Positions 56,780 through 64,000 of a stretch of 64,000 nucleotides of DNA are shown piece after piece. This stretch comes from Chloroflexota bacterium. GTDB lineage: Bacteria; Chloroflexota; Anaerolineae; Anaerolineales; Villigracilaceae. A model generated the notes under the pieces. It made no database searches. It saw nothing but the letters and a program-made list of their open reading frames with translations, and had not been told where the DNA came from. Location of the stretch: contig JACRBN010000025.1 of NCBI GenBank assembly GCA_016213105.1, positions 124,001 through 188,000 on the forward strand, given 5' to 3'. The translations under genes were made by a program, and so were the position numbers. How positions within the stretch are numbered: the stretch's first letter is position 1; every line of letters begins with the position of its first letter.

Positions 56780-57838
56780 TTACAACAGCTTCTCGCTGAC
56801 CAGCAACTCCGCGTTGTAGATCGAGCCACCTGCCGCGCCACGGATGGTGTTGTGCGACAAGACCACGAACTTGATGTGCAGCAGCGGGTCGGGGCGGACG
56901 CGGCCGACCACGGTGGACATGCCCTTGCCCGTGAAGCGGTCGAGGCGCGGCTGGGGCCTGTCCGCTTCGGAGCGCACCAGGATGACGGGATCAGGCGTGG
57001 AGGGGAGTCCCGCGGCGAGGGGATGGGCGCGGTAGGCGCTCAGGGCAGCGATGATTTCCTGGGGGCTGGCGGGCGCGTCCAGTTCCACGCTGGCGCAGAC
57101 GGTGTGACCGTCCACCACGGCCACGCGATTGGTATGCGCCGAGAATTTCACATCCGCCAGTTGGATGCCTTGCGGGGTGAAACTTCCCAGCATCTTGCGC
57201 GGTTCCCATTCAACCTTCTCCTCTTCGCCGCCGATGTTGGGGATGACGTTGTCGATGATGTCGAGCGACGGTACGCCAGGGTAGCCCGCGCCCGAAAGCG
57301 CCTGCAGCGAAACGACAAAGGCACGCTTCAGCCCGAACGAATCCTGAATGGCATTGAGCGCCACGGTCAGGCCCGTGCTGGTGCAGTTGGGGTTGGTCAG
57401 GATGGCGCCGCTCCAGCCGCGATGGAGGCGTTGCTGTTTGATCAGCCCGATGTGGTCGGCGTTGACCTCGGGCAGCAGCAGCGGCACATCCTCGGCGCGG
57501 CGGTAGGAGGAAGCGTTGGAGCAGACCGCTATGCCTGCCTGCGCAAACTGCGGCTCCAGGTCTTTGGCCTGGTCGGCGGGCAAAGCGGAAAAGACAATCC
57601 GCGCGTCGCGAATCGTGTCGGGCAGGCACGAGACGAGCGTCATCTCGCGCGCCCAGTCGGGCATGGGATCGTTCAGCACCCAGCGGCAGGCCTCGGCATA
57701 CTTCTTGCCCTCGGAACGATCCGAGGCAGCCAGGGCCACGACCTTGAACCAGGGATGATTATCGAGCAGGGAGACGAAACGCTGGCCGACACTGCCTGTC
57801 GCACCGAGGACAGCCACGGGAATGATGGGTTGGGACAT
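56780..57838 (-). CDS. asd: Aspartate-semialdehyde dehydrogenase (archaeal/fungal type)
   Basis: 352 residues. NADP motif VLGATGSVGQRFVSLL near residue 10 and the catalytic Cys152 in TNPNCTSTG. The SNASSYRRAEDVPLLLPEVN block near residue 107 is typical of the archaeal/fungal-type enzyme. It makes aspartate semialdehyde, the branch point to lysine/DAP, threonine and methionine. AAGGAG precedes the ATG. The aspartokinase gene lies 121 bases upstream on the same strand across a REP-like repeat, so both may share the attenuator. Confidence 0.95.
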   Translation of the reverse strand: MSQPIIPVAVLGATGSVGQRFVSLLDNHPWFKVVALAASDRSEGKKYAEACRWVLNDPMPDWAREMTLVSCLPDTIRDARIVFSALPADQAKDLEPQFAQAGIAVCSNASSYRRAEDVPLLLPEVNADHIGLIKQQRLHRGWSGAILTNPNCTSTGLTVALNAIQDSFGLKRAFVVSLQALSGAGYPGVPSLDIIDNVIPNIGGEEEKVEWEPRKMLGSFTPQGIQLADVKFSAHTNRVAVVDGHTVCASVELDAPASPQEIIAALSAYRAHPLAAGLPSTPDPVILVRSEADRPQPRLDRFTGKGMSTVVGRVRPDPLLHIKFVVLSHNTIRGAAGGSIYNAELLVSEKLL

Positions 57839-57860
57839 GATGAATACTCCTTTTTTTTAT

Positions 57861-57957
57861 GTCATTGCGAGGAGCGCTCTTGCTCTTTGCGACGAAGCAA
57901 TCTCCTCTTGCAACTTGAGATTGCTTCGTCGGGCTCCGCCCTCCTCGCAATGACGGA
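57861..57957. repeat. REP-like inverted repeat, best full-length copy
   Basis: TGTCATTGCGAGGAGCGCTC at one end and CCTCCTCGCAATGACGG at the other, with GACGAAGCAATCTCC and its inverse GAGATTGCTTCGTC inside. It fills the asd-aspartokinase gap. Confidence 0.88.
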
Positions 57958-57959
57958 TG

Positions 57960-59390
57960 CTACTTAACGATCATCTCATGCAGCGCCTTCACGGCGCGCT
58001 CGGTGTCGGCAGAGTCGATCACGATGCTGATCGAGACCTCGGACGAACCCTGGGCAATGGCCAGCACGTTGACGTTGTGCGCGCCCAACTGGCTGAAGAC
58101 GTGGCCCGAAACGCCAGGCGTGTGGCGCATCCCTGCGCCGACCACGGTCAGGATGGCGACCTCGTCGGTCATCCACACGCGGTCGATGTCGCCGTCCTCC
58201 AGTTCCTCGGCGAAGACATTTTCCAGCGCGCCGACGATGCTGTCCGCCATGTCGAAGGGCACGGCAAAGCAGATGGACTGCTCGGACGAAGCCTGCGTGA
58301 TGAGCGGGACGCTGGTGCCTGTGGACGCCACTGCGCCGAAGGTGCGCGCCGCCACGCCTGGGACTCCCAACATGCCGCGCCCCTCGATGGTGACCAGCCG
58401 CTGTTGGCGGATGGCCGTCACCGCGCGGACAACGTCCCCGCTGTGGGCGGCGCGATGTCCGTTGCCGTTGTTGGCCACCAGGCGCGTGCCAGGGTGGGAC
58501 GGGTTGAACGTGTTGCAGATGCGCAGACCAATGCCCGCATCCACCACAGGGCGGATGGTCTTGGGGTGCAGCACCTTCGCGCCGTAATAGGCCAGCTCCG
58601 CCACCTCGCTGTAGGTGACCTCAGCCAGCGTGCGCGCATTGGGGACAAGGCGTGGATCGGCGGTCATCACGCCGTCCACGTCGGTCCAAATCCACACGTC
58701 ATCGGCGGGCAGCACCGCGCCAAGGATAGCCGCGGAGTAGTCCGAGCCGCCGCGCCCGAGGGTGGTGATGGCGCCCTTCTCCGTCGCGCCGATGAAGCCT
58801 GTCACCACAGGGACGAGGCCCTGGTCGAGCAGCGGACTGAGCACGCGCCGCGTCCGCTCGGTCGTCTGCGCAAAATCGGGATGGGCGTGCTGGAAACGGT
58901 CATTGGTCAGGATCAACTCCGTGGCCTCGACGTATTTCGACGGCACGCCCGCGCTTTCGATGGCCGCCGACAGAAGCCTGACGCTCATGCGTTCGCCCAA
59001 GGAAGCGACCGCATCCAACGCGCGCGGAGAGGCCTCCCCCAGCACACTGATGGCGCGGCACAACTCGACGAACGAGTCGATCAACGCGCCGATCTCGGTG
59101 TTGACCTGCGCGCGGCGGGCGGAATCCGCGACCAGCTTGTCGGCCAGGTCAGCGTGGCTTTGACGGAGCCAGGCCGCGGCGCTGCGCAGAATGGTCAGGT
59201 CACCCTGGGCGGCGTGCGTGGCTGAATTCAGCAGGCGGTCGGTCGCGCCCGAGATGGCCGAGGTCACCACCACCACGCGTCCCCAATCGGCGCGGGTATC
59301 CTTGACGATCTGGACTGCGTTCGGCATGCCCACGCCCACGGAAGTCCCGCCAAATTTCATGACCAATGTTTTGGATGAGTTCTGTGACAT
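57960..59390 (-). CDS. Aspartate kinase, monofunctional
   Basis: 476 residues from the ATG at 59390 (AGGAG upstream). Kinase motifs: MKFGGTSVG at residue 11, TLGRGGSDYSA near 230 and WTDVDGVMTADPRLV near 253. Two ACT-type regulatory domains cover ~330-476. No homoserine dehydrogenase domain is fused. It makes aspartyl phosphate, the first step to threonine, methionine and lysine. The upstream Met/Thr-rich leader peptide and terminator indicate control by threonine and methionine supply. Confidence 0.95.
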   Translation of the reverse strand: MSQNSSKTLVMKFGGTSVGVGMPNAVQIVKDTRADWGRVVVVTSAISGATDRLLNSATHAAQGDLTILRSAAAWLRQSHADLADKLVADSARRAQVNTEIGALIDSFVELCRAISVLGEASPRALDAVASLGERMSVRLLSAAIESAGVPSKYVEATELILTNDRFQHAHPDFAQTTERTRRVLSPLLDQGLVPVVTGFIGATEKGAITTLGRGGSDYSAAILGAVLPADDVWIWTDVDGVMTADPRLVPNARTLAEVTYSEVAELAYYGAKVLHPKTIRPVVDAGIGLRICNTFNPSHPGTRLVANNGNGHRAAHSGDVVRAVTAIRQQRLVTIEGRGMLGVPGVAARTFGAVASTGTSVPLITQASSEQSICFAVPFDMADSIVGALENVFAEELEDGDIDRVWMTDEVAILTVVGAGMRHTPGVSGHVFSQLGAHNVNVLAIAQGSSEVSISIVIDSADTERAVKALHEMIVK

Positions 59391-59414
59391 AGTGCGCTCC
59401 TGGAAGAAAATAAA

Positions 59415-59443
59415 AACGCCCTGCGCGTAGCGCGCAGGGCGTT
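59415..59443 (-). terminator. Attenuator terminator before the aspartokinase gene
   Basis: Perfect 13-bp stem (AACGCCCTGCGCG on one arm) with a 3-base loop, followed on the minus strand by TTTATTTTC. It lies between the leader peptide stop (59467) and the aspartokinase ATG. Bases 59430-59439 of its 5' arm can pair instead with 59490-59499 inside the leader-peptide codons. Confidence 0.9.
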
Positions 59444-59466
59444 TGTGTGGACTTGTGCCGACTATC

Positions 59467-59550
59467 TCAGGCTTGACCAACCAAACGAACCCTACGCGCG
59501 GGGCGGAGGGTAGTCATGGTCATGGTCATGCCGAAGGTCGGGTGAGACAT
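59467..59550 (-). CDS. Met/Thr-rich leader peptide of the aspartokinase attenuator
   Basis: 27 codons: MSHPTFGMTMTMTTLRPARR and seven more residues, then TGA. The run MTMTMTT places three Met and four Thr codons in sequence, as in the thr leader peptides of enteric bacteria. The ATG lies where transcription should begin (TATAAC at 59559-59564), so the leader is probably translated leaderless. Downstream codons for Ala-Arg-Arg contain GCGCGTAGGG, which can pair with the terminator's 5' arm. A stalled ribosome at the Met/Thr codons would leave that sequence free and allow read-through. Confidence 0.75.
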   Translation of the reverse strand: MSHPTFGMTMTMTTLRPARRVRLVGQA

Positions 59551-59558
59551 TGCGCGCA

Positions 59559-59587
59559 GTTATATCACTGGGATACGGATGCGTCAA
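59559..59587 (-). promoter_or_regulatory. Promoter of the aspartokinase attenuator
   Basis: TTGACG (59582-59587), 17 bases, TATAAC (59559-59564) on the minus strand. The predicted start is within 2-3 bases of the leader peptide ATG. Confidence 0.82.
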
Positions 59588-59591
59588 GCTG

Positions 59592-60377
59592 TCAACTGCT
59601 CGCTCCGCTGTAGCGTTTGACGCCCGCCTTCCAGACCAGCGAAGCGATCCACGCGCTGACGATGCTGACGGCCACGAAGAGCAGGATGCGCTCCACGGGC
59701 AGTTCGCCGCGCAGGGCCTGCAGCGGGATGGTGGTGGCGATGGCGATGGGGATGATGTAGGTGACGATGATGCGCAGCCAGACAGGATAAACGGTCACAG
59801 GGTAGCGGCCCGCGTCGAGCAGGGCCTGCAGAATGGTGACGTTGTTATCGAATTTGGTGAACCAGAAGGTCAGGGCGATCAGCACGATCCACAGGCTGTA
59901 GATGACGACCGCTCCCGAAATGGTCAGCAGCAGGAAGGTCAGGATGCTGGGCAGGGTGGCCACGTCACCCGCCGTGTTGATGCCGACCACGATCAGGATG
60001 ACCGCCAGCACCAAATCCCAGATGCGCCAGACGGTGATGCGCGAGAAGGTGACCAGGAACATGCTGGGCGCGGGCTGAAGCAGGGTGTAATCCAGCGAAC
60101 CGTCGCGGATGCTTTCGTTGAAGCGTTGGGTGTTGGGCCAGATCAAGGCGATCATCAGGGTGTTGATCAAGCGGAAAACGCCCAGCAGGGCGATCAACTC
60201 GCCGATGCCCCAACCGCCCAGCGAAGTCGTATTGCTGAAGATGATGTTCAGCCCAAGCAGTTCCCAGCCGAGCCACATCAGGTTGAGCAGGATGTTGACC
60301 ACCGTGTCGGCGCGATAAGCCAGCGACATCTGCACGTTGACCTTGAAGAAGGTGGAAATTAATTTTAAGAAGTGCAT
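59592..60377 (-). CDS. ABC-2 type permease subunit, COG3694-like
   Basis: 261 residues, six membrane helices. Opening ISTFFKVNVQMSLAYRADT, then NESIRDGSLDYTLLQPAPSM near residue 87, is the permease signature shared by this ABC-2 subfamily. The C-terminus ends WKAGVKRYSGAS, matching the last residues of its partner (WSRGVKKYSAVGA). Partner genes lie directly upstream (permease and ATPase), so it is half of a heterodimeric exporter. Substrate unknown. GGAGG precedes the ATG. Confidence 0.88.
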   Translation of the reverse strand: MHFLKLISTFFKVNVQMSLAYRADTVVNILLNLMWLGWELLGLNIIFSNTTSLGGWGIGELIALLGVFRLINTLMIALIWPNTQRFNESIRDGSLDYTLLQPAPSMFLVTFSRITVWRIWDLVLAVILIVVGINTAGDVATLPSILTFLLLTISGAVVIYSLWIVLIALTFWFTKFDNNVTILQALLDAGRYPVTVYPVWLRIIVTYIIPIAIATTIPLQALRGELPVERILLFVAVSIVSAWIASLVWKAGVKRYSGASS

Positions 60378-60399
60378 GGTTTCCTCCGATGCATACCAG

Positions 60400-60436
60400 G
60401 AGGTTGCTTCGCGAAGACCGCTCGCAACGACATCAT
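60400..60436. repeat. Half of a REP-like element
   Basis: AGGAGGTTGCTTCGCGAAGA ... CTCGCAACGACATC. Right half only. Confidence 0.6.
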
Positions 60437-60441
60437 AAAAC

Positions 60442-61239
60442 TTACGCTCCCACGGCGGAGTATTTCTTCACGCCTCTGCTCCACACGAAATTGAAGAAGA
60501 GGATGGACAGCCCCAGCCATACGAACCCGACCACGAAGCCCTGGATGATCTGAGGCGTGGTCAGCTTGCCCAGGATCAACTGGACGGGGTAATACATGAA
60601 CAACTGGAAAGGCAGGAACTGGGCAATATCCTGGACGAGTTTTGGCATGAGCGTGAGCGGCACGAACTGTCCCGAGAACAACAGGATCAACGCATAATAA
60701 AACTCGTGGATCGAGTACACGCGCGTCGTCCAGAAGGCCACCGAGGTGATGGCCGCCGAGAGCAGGAAGCCGACGATGAATCCCAGCAGCATGGCGGGGA
60801 TGGCGAGCAGGACTCCCTGCCATGTGACTCCGCTGAAATCGGGTTTGAAGATGAGGGTCAGGATCAGCCAGACGGGCGTGAAGCCGATCAGGATCAGAGC
60901 CTTGAAGGCCAGATTGTTGACCAGGGTGTTGGTCAGCATCGGGTGGATCGGACGGATGAGTTCGCTCGAAAGCGCGCCGTCCTGGATCTTGTAGGCGAAG
61001 TTATGGATGACGATATTGCTGGTGAGTTGGTCGGCCACCAGCAGAACCAGGTAGTAGTTGACGAAGTCGCCCGCAGTGAAGCCGTTCACGCTGCCCTTGC
61101 TGTTGGCGATGCTCGTCCACACGGCCAGGTAAATGATGGGCGAGACCAGCCAGTACAACAGGTACATGATCAGGTTGGCGCGGTATTGCCACTGCTCGGC
61201 CCAGTTGACCTGCCAAAGTCGCTTGAAGATGTTCAACAT
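60442..61239 (-). CDS. ABC-2 type permease subunit, COG4587-like
   Basis: 265 residues, six helices. QVNWAEQWQYRANLIMYLLY opens it and DGALSSELIRPIHPMLTNTL near residue 86 is the pair signature to DGSLDYTLLQPAPSM in the partner. It forms the membrane channel together with the 59592 protein, driven by the 61334 ATPase. AAGGAG precedes the ATG. Confidence 0.88.
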   Translation of the reverse strand: MLNIFKRLWQVNWAEQWQYRANLIMYLLYWLVSPIIYLAVWTSIANSKGSVNGFTAGDFVNYYLVLLVADQLTSNIVIHNFAYKIQDGALSSELIRPIHPMLTNTLVNNLAFKALILIGFTPVWLILTLIFKPDFSGVTWQGVLLAIPAMLLGFIVGFLLSAAITSVAFWTTRVYSIHEFYYALILLFSGQFVPLTLMPKLVQDIAQFLPFQLFMYYPVQLILGKLTTPQIIQGFVVGFVWLGLSILFFNFVWSRGVKKYSAVGA

Positions 61240-61252
61240 ATAAAACTCCTTA

Positions 61253-61335
61253 CGTCATTGCGAGGAGGGTGCTCTTCCCGACGAAGCAATCTCATGTTAG
61301 TGGGAGTTTGCTTCTCGAAGACTCACAACGACATC
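61253..61335. repeat. REP-like inverted repeat
   Basis: ACGTCATTGCGAGGAGGGTG ... GACGAAGCAATCTC, and on the right GACTCACAACGACATC. It occupies the gap between permease and ATPase genes and reaches the ATPase stop codon at 61334. Confidence 0.75.
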
Positions 61336-62314
61336 ATTGATTGAACGCCTGCTCGATGACCGACTCGATGGATGGGTCGGCGATGGTGATGTCGTGGATG
61401 GGGAGCGTGGACAGCATCTCGGAGGTGGCGCGGGTGACATCCTCGGCGCGCACCTGGATGTAGCGTTTCCCGGTATCCTCTTCGTTCTGGACCTCGGTGC
61501 CGTAGCGGCTCAAATCGTGCGTGGCCGCGTCGGCCAGCATGACGCCGATCAGCTTGAAGGGCGCGATCTTGCGCGAGAGGTCGGTCAGCCCGCCGTCATA
61601 TTTGAGCTGGCCGTGATCGATGATGATGACCCGCTCGCACAGGGCGGTGACGTCGGCCATGTAGTGACTCGTCAGCAGGATCGTCGCACCCGTCAGGCGG
61701 TTGTACTCGCGCAGGAACTCGCGGATGCGCGCCTGGCCCGTGATGTCCAGGCCGATGGTCGGCTCGTCGAGGAAGAGCACCTTCGGGCGGTGCAGCAGTC
61801 CCGCCGCGATCTCGCACTTCATGCGCTCGCCCAGCGACAGGTTGCGGACGGGTTTCTTCATCAACGGCTCGAGTTCGAGCAGCTCATTGAGTTCCTTGTA
61901 GGTCTTTTTATATTCGTCGTCGGGGATGCGGTAGATGGCCTGGTTGAGCAGGAACGAGTCGGCGGCGGGGATGTCCCATGACAGGCGGTTGCGCTGGCCC
62001 ATCACCAGGGTCATCGCGCGCAGGTACTCGGGCTTGCGCTCCCAGGGCGTGAAGCCCAGCACGCTGGCCCGTCCGCCTGTGGGATGCAGCAGCCCCGAAA
62101 GCATCTTGAGCGTGGTGGTCTTGCCCGCGCCGTTCGGCCCGAGAAAGCCGACCACCTCGCCCGGCTCGATCCGAAAGCTGACCCTTTCGACGGCCTTCAC
62201 GTCCTTGTATTTGCGTTTGAAGAAACTGCGCACCGCAGCGCCAAATCCGCCTTCGCGTTCGGGCACCTGGTACGTTTTGCTGAGCTGGTCAACGAGAATG
62301 GTATCCGGGGACAT
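61334..62314 (-). CDS. ABC transporter ATPase, COG4586-like
   Basis: 326 residues. Walker A GPNGAGKTTTLKMLSGLL near residue 58, signature LSLGERMKCEIAAGLLH near 157, Walker B VLFLDEPTIGLD near 178, and the H-loop in LLTSHYMADV. The N-terminus (TYQVPEREGGFGAAVRSFF) and its C-terminal extension are typical of the ATPase paired with ABC-2 permeases of this type. It powers the exporter of the two genes downstream. Substrate unknown. Confidence 0.92.
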   Translation of the reverse strand: MSPDTILVDQLSKTYQVPEREGGFGAAVRSFFKRKYKDVKAVERVSFRIEPGEVVGFLGPNGAGKTTTLKMLSGLLHPTGGRASVLGFTPWERKPEYLRAMTLVMGQRNRLSWDIPAADSFLLNQAIYRIPDDEYKKTYKELNELLELEPLMKKPVRNLSLGERMKCEIAAGLLHRPKVLFLDEPTIGLDITGQARIREFLREYNRLTGATILLTSHYMADVTALCERVIIIDHGQLKYDGGLTDLSRKIAPFKLIGVMLADAATHDLSRYGTEVQNEEDTGKRYIQVRAEDVTRATSEMLSTLPIHDITIADPSIESVIEQAFNQ

Positions 62315-62493
62315 AAGGGTATCTCTCCTGGGTGGGAGGGGATTGTATCATTTTCAGAACAAAAGTGCTAGTTTTCAAATGAAGGGGGCAGCTTTCCACC
62401 TATGAAAATCCCGTTCTTTCGTGATAGATTTGACCAGGCACATTTTATCGGTCGAGACGGCACGTTTCTTTAGAGGTATGAAAGGAGCTTAAC

Positions 62494-64000
62494 ATGAAGA
62501 ATAAAGCCGTGTGGCTGGTCATCCTGCTGTTCGTGGCAGGCGGAATTTTCCCGGCGTCACCCGCACAGGCCCAGGCTTGTGAGTACTGGGTCGCGCCGGC
62601 GCCAGCGGGGAACAACAGCAATCCAGGCTCATTTGCGCAGCCGTGGGCCACACTCGATTACGCTTCCGCGCAGGTATTTGCAGCGGGCGGAACCAACTGT
62701 ACGGTCTGGTTCAAGGACGGGGTCTATACGGGGCAATTCGACCCGCAGGAACGTTTCTCCACCCCCATCACGTTCAAGGCGGTCAACGCATACAAGGCCA
62801 TCCTGCAAAACAACGGCGTGACGCTCGAGCTCTCCGGCGCGCGCAACATGATCTTCGAGGGCTTCGAGTTTCGCCACACGGGCACGGGCGCGTCTCCCCT
62901 GCTCGTCTCGGTGGAGCGCAGCGGGGACAAGTGGTCCGAGTACATCACCTTCCGCAACAACATCTTCCACGACTCCTATAACAACGACCTGCTCAAGATC
63001 CTCAACGGCGCGCGCTTCATCACGGTCGAGAACAACGTTTTTTACAACCAGGGCGCCGGGGAGCAGCACATGGACGTGAACAGCGTCACGGACGTCACCA
63101 TCCAGGACAATATTTTCTTCAACGACTTCGCGGGCACCGGACGGAGCAACCCGGGCAACACCAAACACTTCATCGTCATCAAGGACAGCAACGAGAACGA
63201 AGACGGCCTGATGGGCAGCGAACGGATCACCGTCCGCCGCAACATCTTTCTTAACTGGCAGGGCGGCATCGAAGCCTTCATCCAGGTGGGCAACGACGGG
63301 AAATCCTATTTCGAAGCCAAAACCGTGCGGGTGGAAAACAACCTGATGATCGGCAACTCCCCCATCGAAACGGGAGCCGTTTTCGGCGTCGCGGGCGCCA
63401 GGGACGTCACCTTCGCCAGCAACACCGTCGTCGGCGACATGCCCTCCTCCGATTACGCCTTACGCATCGTGACCAAGGGCTCCAATCCCAATAACCTGAA
63501 CATCTTCTTTTACAACAACATCTGGTCCGACCCGACCAGGACGATGGGCGACGGTAAATTCTCCGAAGGGTCGCCTGCCGAGACGAGCAACCTGGTTCTC
63601 GACAATAATCTGTACTGGAATGGGGGCGCGGCCATCCCGCCCGGGGATTTGATCAGCCCCCTGGTGGCGGACCTGCAGCGGGTGGTCGCCAACCCCGGGC
63701 TGAACACCAACCAGGCCGCCATCCTTCTGCCGCGCTGGAACGGAAACTCCTTCCTGAGCGGCAACACCGCCATCCGCCAGGAGTTCGAGCGCCTGGTGGG
63801 ACTGTATGGGTTCATCCCATCGAACAGCCCGGCCCTCGACCAGGCCGACCTGCTGCACGCTCCCGCCGACGACATCCTGGGACATTTCCGCGGCCCGCAG
63901 GCGGATCTCGGCGCCTACGAACGGAACTACAGCGGCGCGCCGACCTTCGACGATGTGCCCTACTCGCACTGGGCCTGGAAGTATATCGAAGCGATGTACA
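62494..64000 (+). CDS. Secreted right-handed beta-helix protein with SLH-like C-terminus (cut by window)
   Basis: 502 residues before the window end. The ATG at 62494 follows AAAGGAG. Signal peptide: KNKAVWLVILLFVAGGIFPA, with probable cleavage after AQA. Residues ~35-440 have the repeating FRNNIF, VENNVF, IQDNIFF and VRRNIF pattern of parallel beta-helix (pectate-lyase-like) domains. Near the end, TFDDVPYSHWAWKYIEAMY is the start of an S-layer homology domain, which would anchor the protein to the cell wall. Substrate is probably a polysaccharide but cannot be read. It continues past the window. Confidence 0.85.
   Translation, partial: MKNKAVWLVILLFVAGGIFPASPAQAQACEYWVAPAPAGNNSNPGSFAQPWATLDYASAQVFAAGGTNCTVWFKDGVYTGQFDPQERFSTPITFKAVNAYKAILQNNGVTLELSGARNMIFEGFEFRHTGTGASPLLVSVERSGDKWSEYITFRNNIFHDSYNNDLLKILNGARFITVENNVFYNQGAGEQHMDVNSVTDVTIQDNIFFNDFAGTGRSNPGNTKHFIVIKDSNENEDGLMGSERITVRRNIFLNWQGGIEAFIQVGNDGKSYFEAKTVRVENNLMIGNSPIETGAVFGVAGARDVTFASNTVVGDMPSSDYALRIVTKGSNPNNLNIFFYNNIWSDPTRTMGDGKFSEGSPAETSNLVLDNNLYWNGGAAIPPGDLISPLVADLQRVVANPGLNTNQAAILLPRWNGNSFLSGNTAIRQEFERLVGLYGFIPSNSPALDQADLLHAPADDILGHFRGPQADLGAYERNYSGAPTFDDVPYSHWAWKYIEAMY

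Noticed and set aside
1-64000. CRISPR arrays, tRNA or rRNA genes, prophage genes
   Set aside because: No regular direct repeats with unique spacers, no cloverleaf-like sequences in the gaps, and no phage or transposase genes were seen by eye; a covariance-model scan would settle small RNAs.

Overview
The window looks like a chromosomal segment of a GC-rich Chloroflexota bacterium, most likely class Anaerolineae. This is inference from gene content. The clues are lipoproteins with NBR1-type Ig domains, membrane proteins with Pro/Thr-rich (TPTPT-like) linkers, several L,D-transpeptidases, an S-layer-type C-terminal domain, and families of palindromic repeats scattered between genes. No rRNA, tRNA, CRISPR array, prophage or transposase gene was recognised. 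Both ends cut through genes.

Layout. 1-3012: NTF2-like protein (cut), MFS transporter, YqhA-type membrane protein, Nudix-winged-helix regulator. 3097-9479: a cell-envelope block on the minus strand with four L,D-transpeptidase paralogues in a row, an N-acetylmuramoyl-L-alanine amidase, a LURP-one-like protein and an unknown protein. 9679-15599: flavin reductase, AMMECR1 protein, a large TPR membrane protein, a P-loop kinase, then tsaE-tsaB-rimI and a family-4-like uracil-DNA glycosylase. 15638-20806: surface polysaccharide genes (UDP-sugar dehydrogenase, epimerase, flippase, glycosyltransferase). 20838-24906: an AAA/DUF4143 ATPase and an AT-richer WD40 membrane protein, separated by an inverted-repeat element. 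25244-29547: DUF1905, aldo/keto reductase, OleC-like ligase, GNAT, DegV. 29798-33495: lysine 2,3-aminomutase and three tandem Ig-domain lipoproteins. 34020-38420: a T-box-controlled operon with a small membrane protein, pheS and pheT. 38417-44209: MNT/HEPN pair, membrane proteins, PAP2 phosphatase, nucleotidyltransferase, a protein of the family named quinate 5-dehydrogenase, and a GarR-type reductase. 44485-51095: SIMPL lipoprotein and the DNA-end-processing set nurA, HAS-barrel gene and herA, interrupted by a GT87 enzyme and a K+ channel. 51297-54913: divergent serC and serA plus a DUF1015 gene (serine biosynthesis). 54990-56546: RluA-type pseudouridine synthase and a TipA-like MerR regulator. 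56780-59587: asd and aspartokinase behind a transcription attenuator. 59592-62314: an ABC-2 export system. 62494-64000: a secreted beta-helix protein with the start of an SLH domain.

Regulation is unusually readable here. At about ten genes a -10 hexamer ends only 5-9 bases before the start codon, which points to leaderless mRNAs. The aspartokinase gene is preceded by a 27-residue Met/Thr-rich leader peptide, a 10-bp potential antiterminator and a strong terminator. pheST has a T-box leader with a plausible UUC specifier. The tipA-like gene has a classic 19-bp-spacer MerR promoter.

The gaps between genes hold several repeat families. One is a GTCATTGCGAGG-type inverted repeat. Others are a CTGAGCGGAG/CTTCGACT family, a 19-bp CGCAAATTG palindrome present both in the T-box leader and inside the pheT coding sequence, and a 24-bp repeat that supplies the stop codon of herA.
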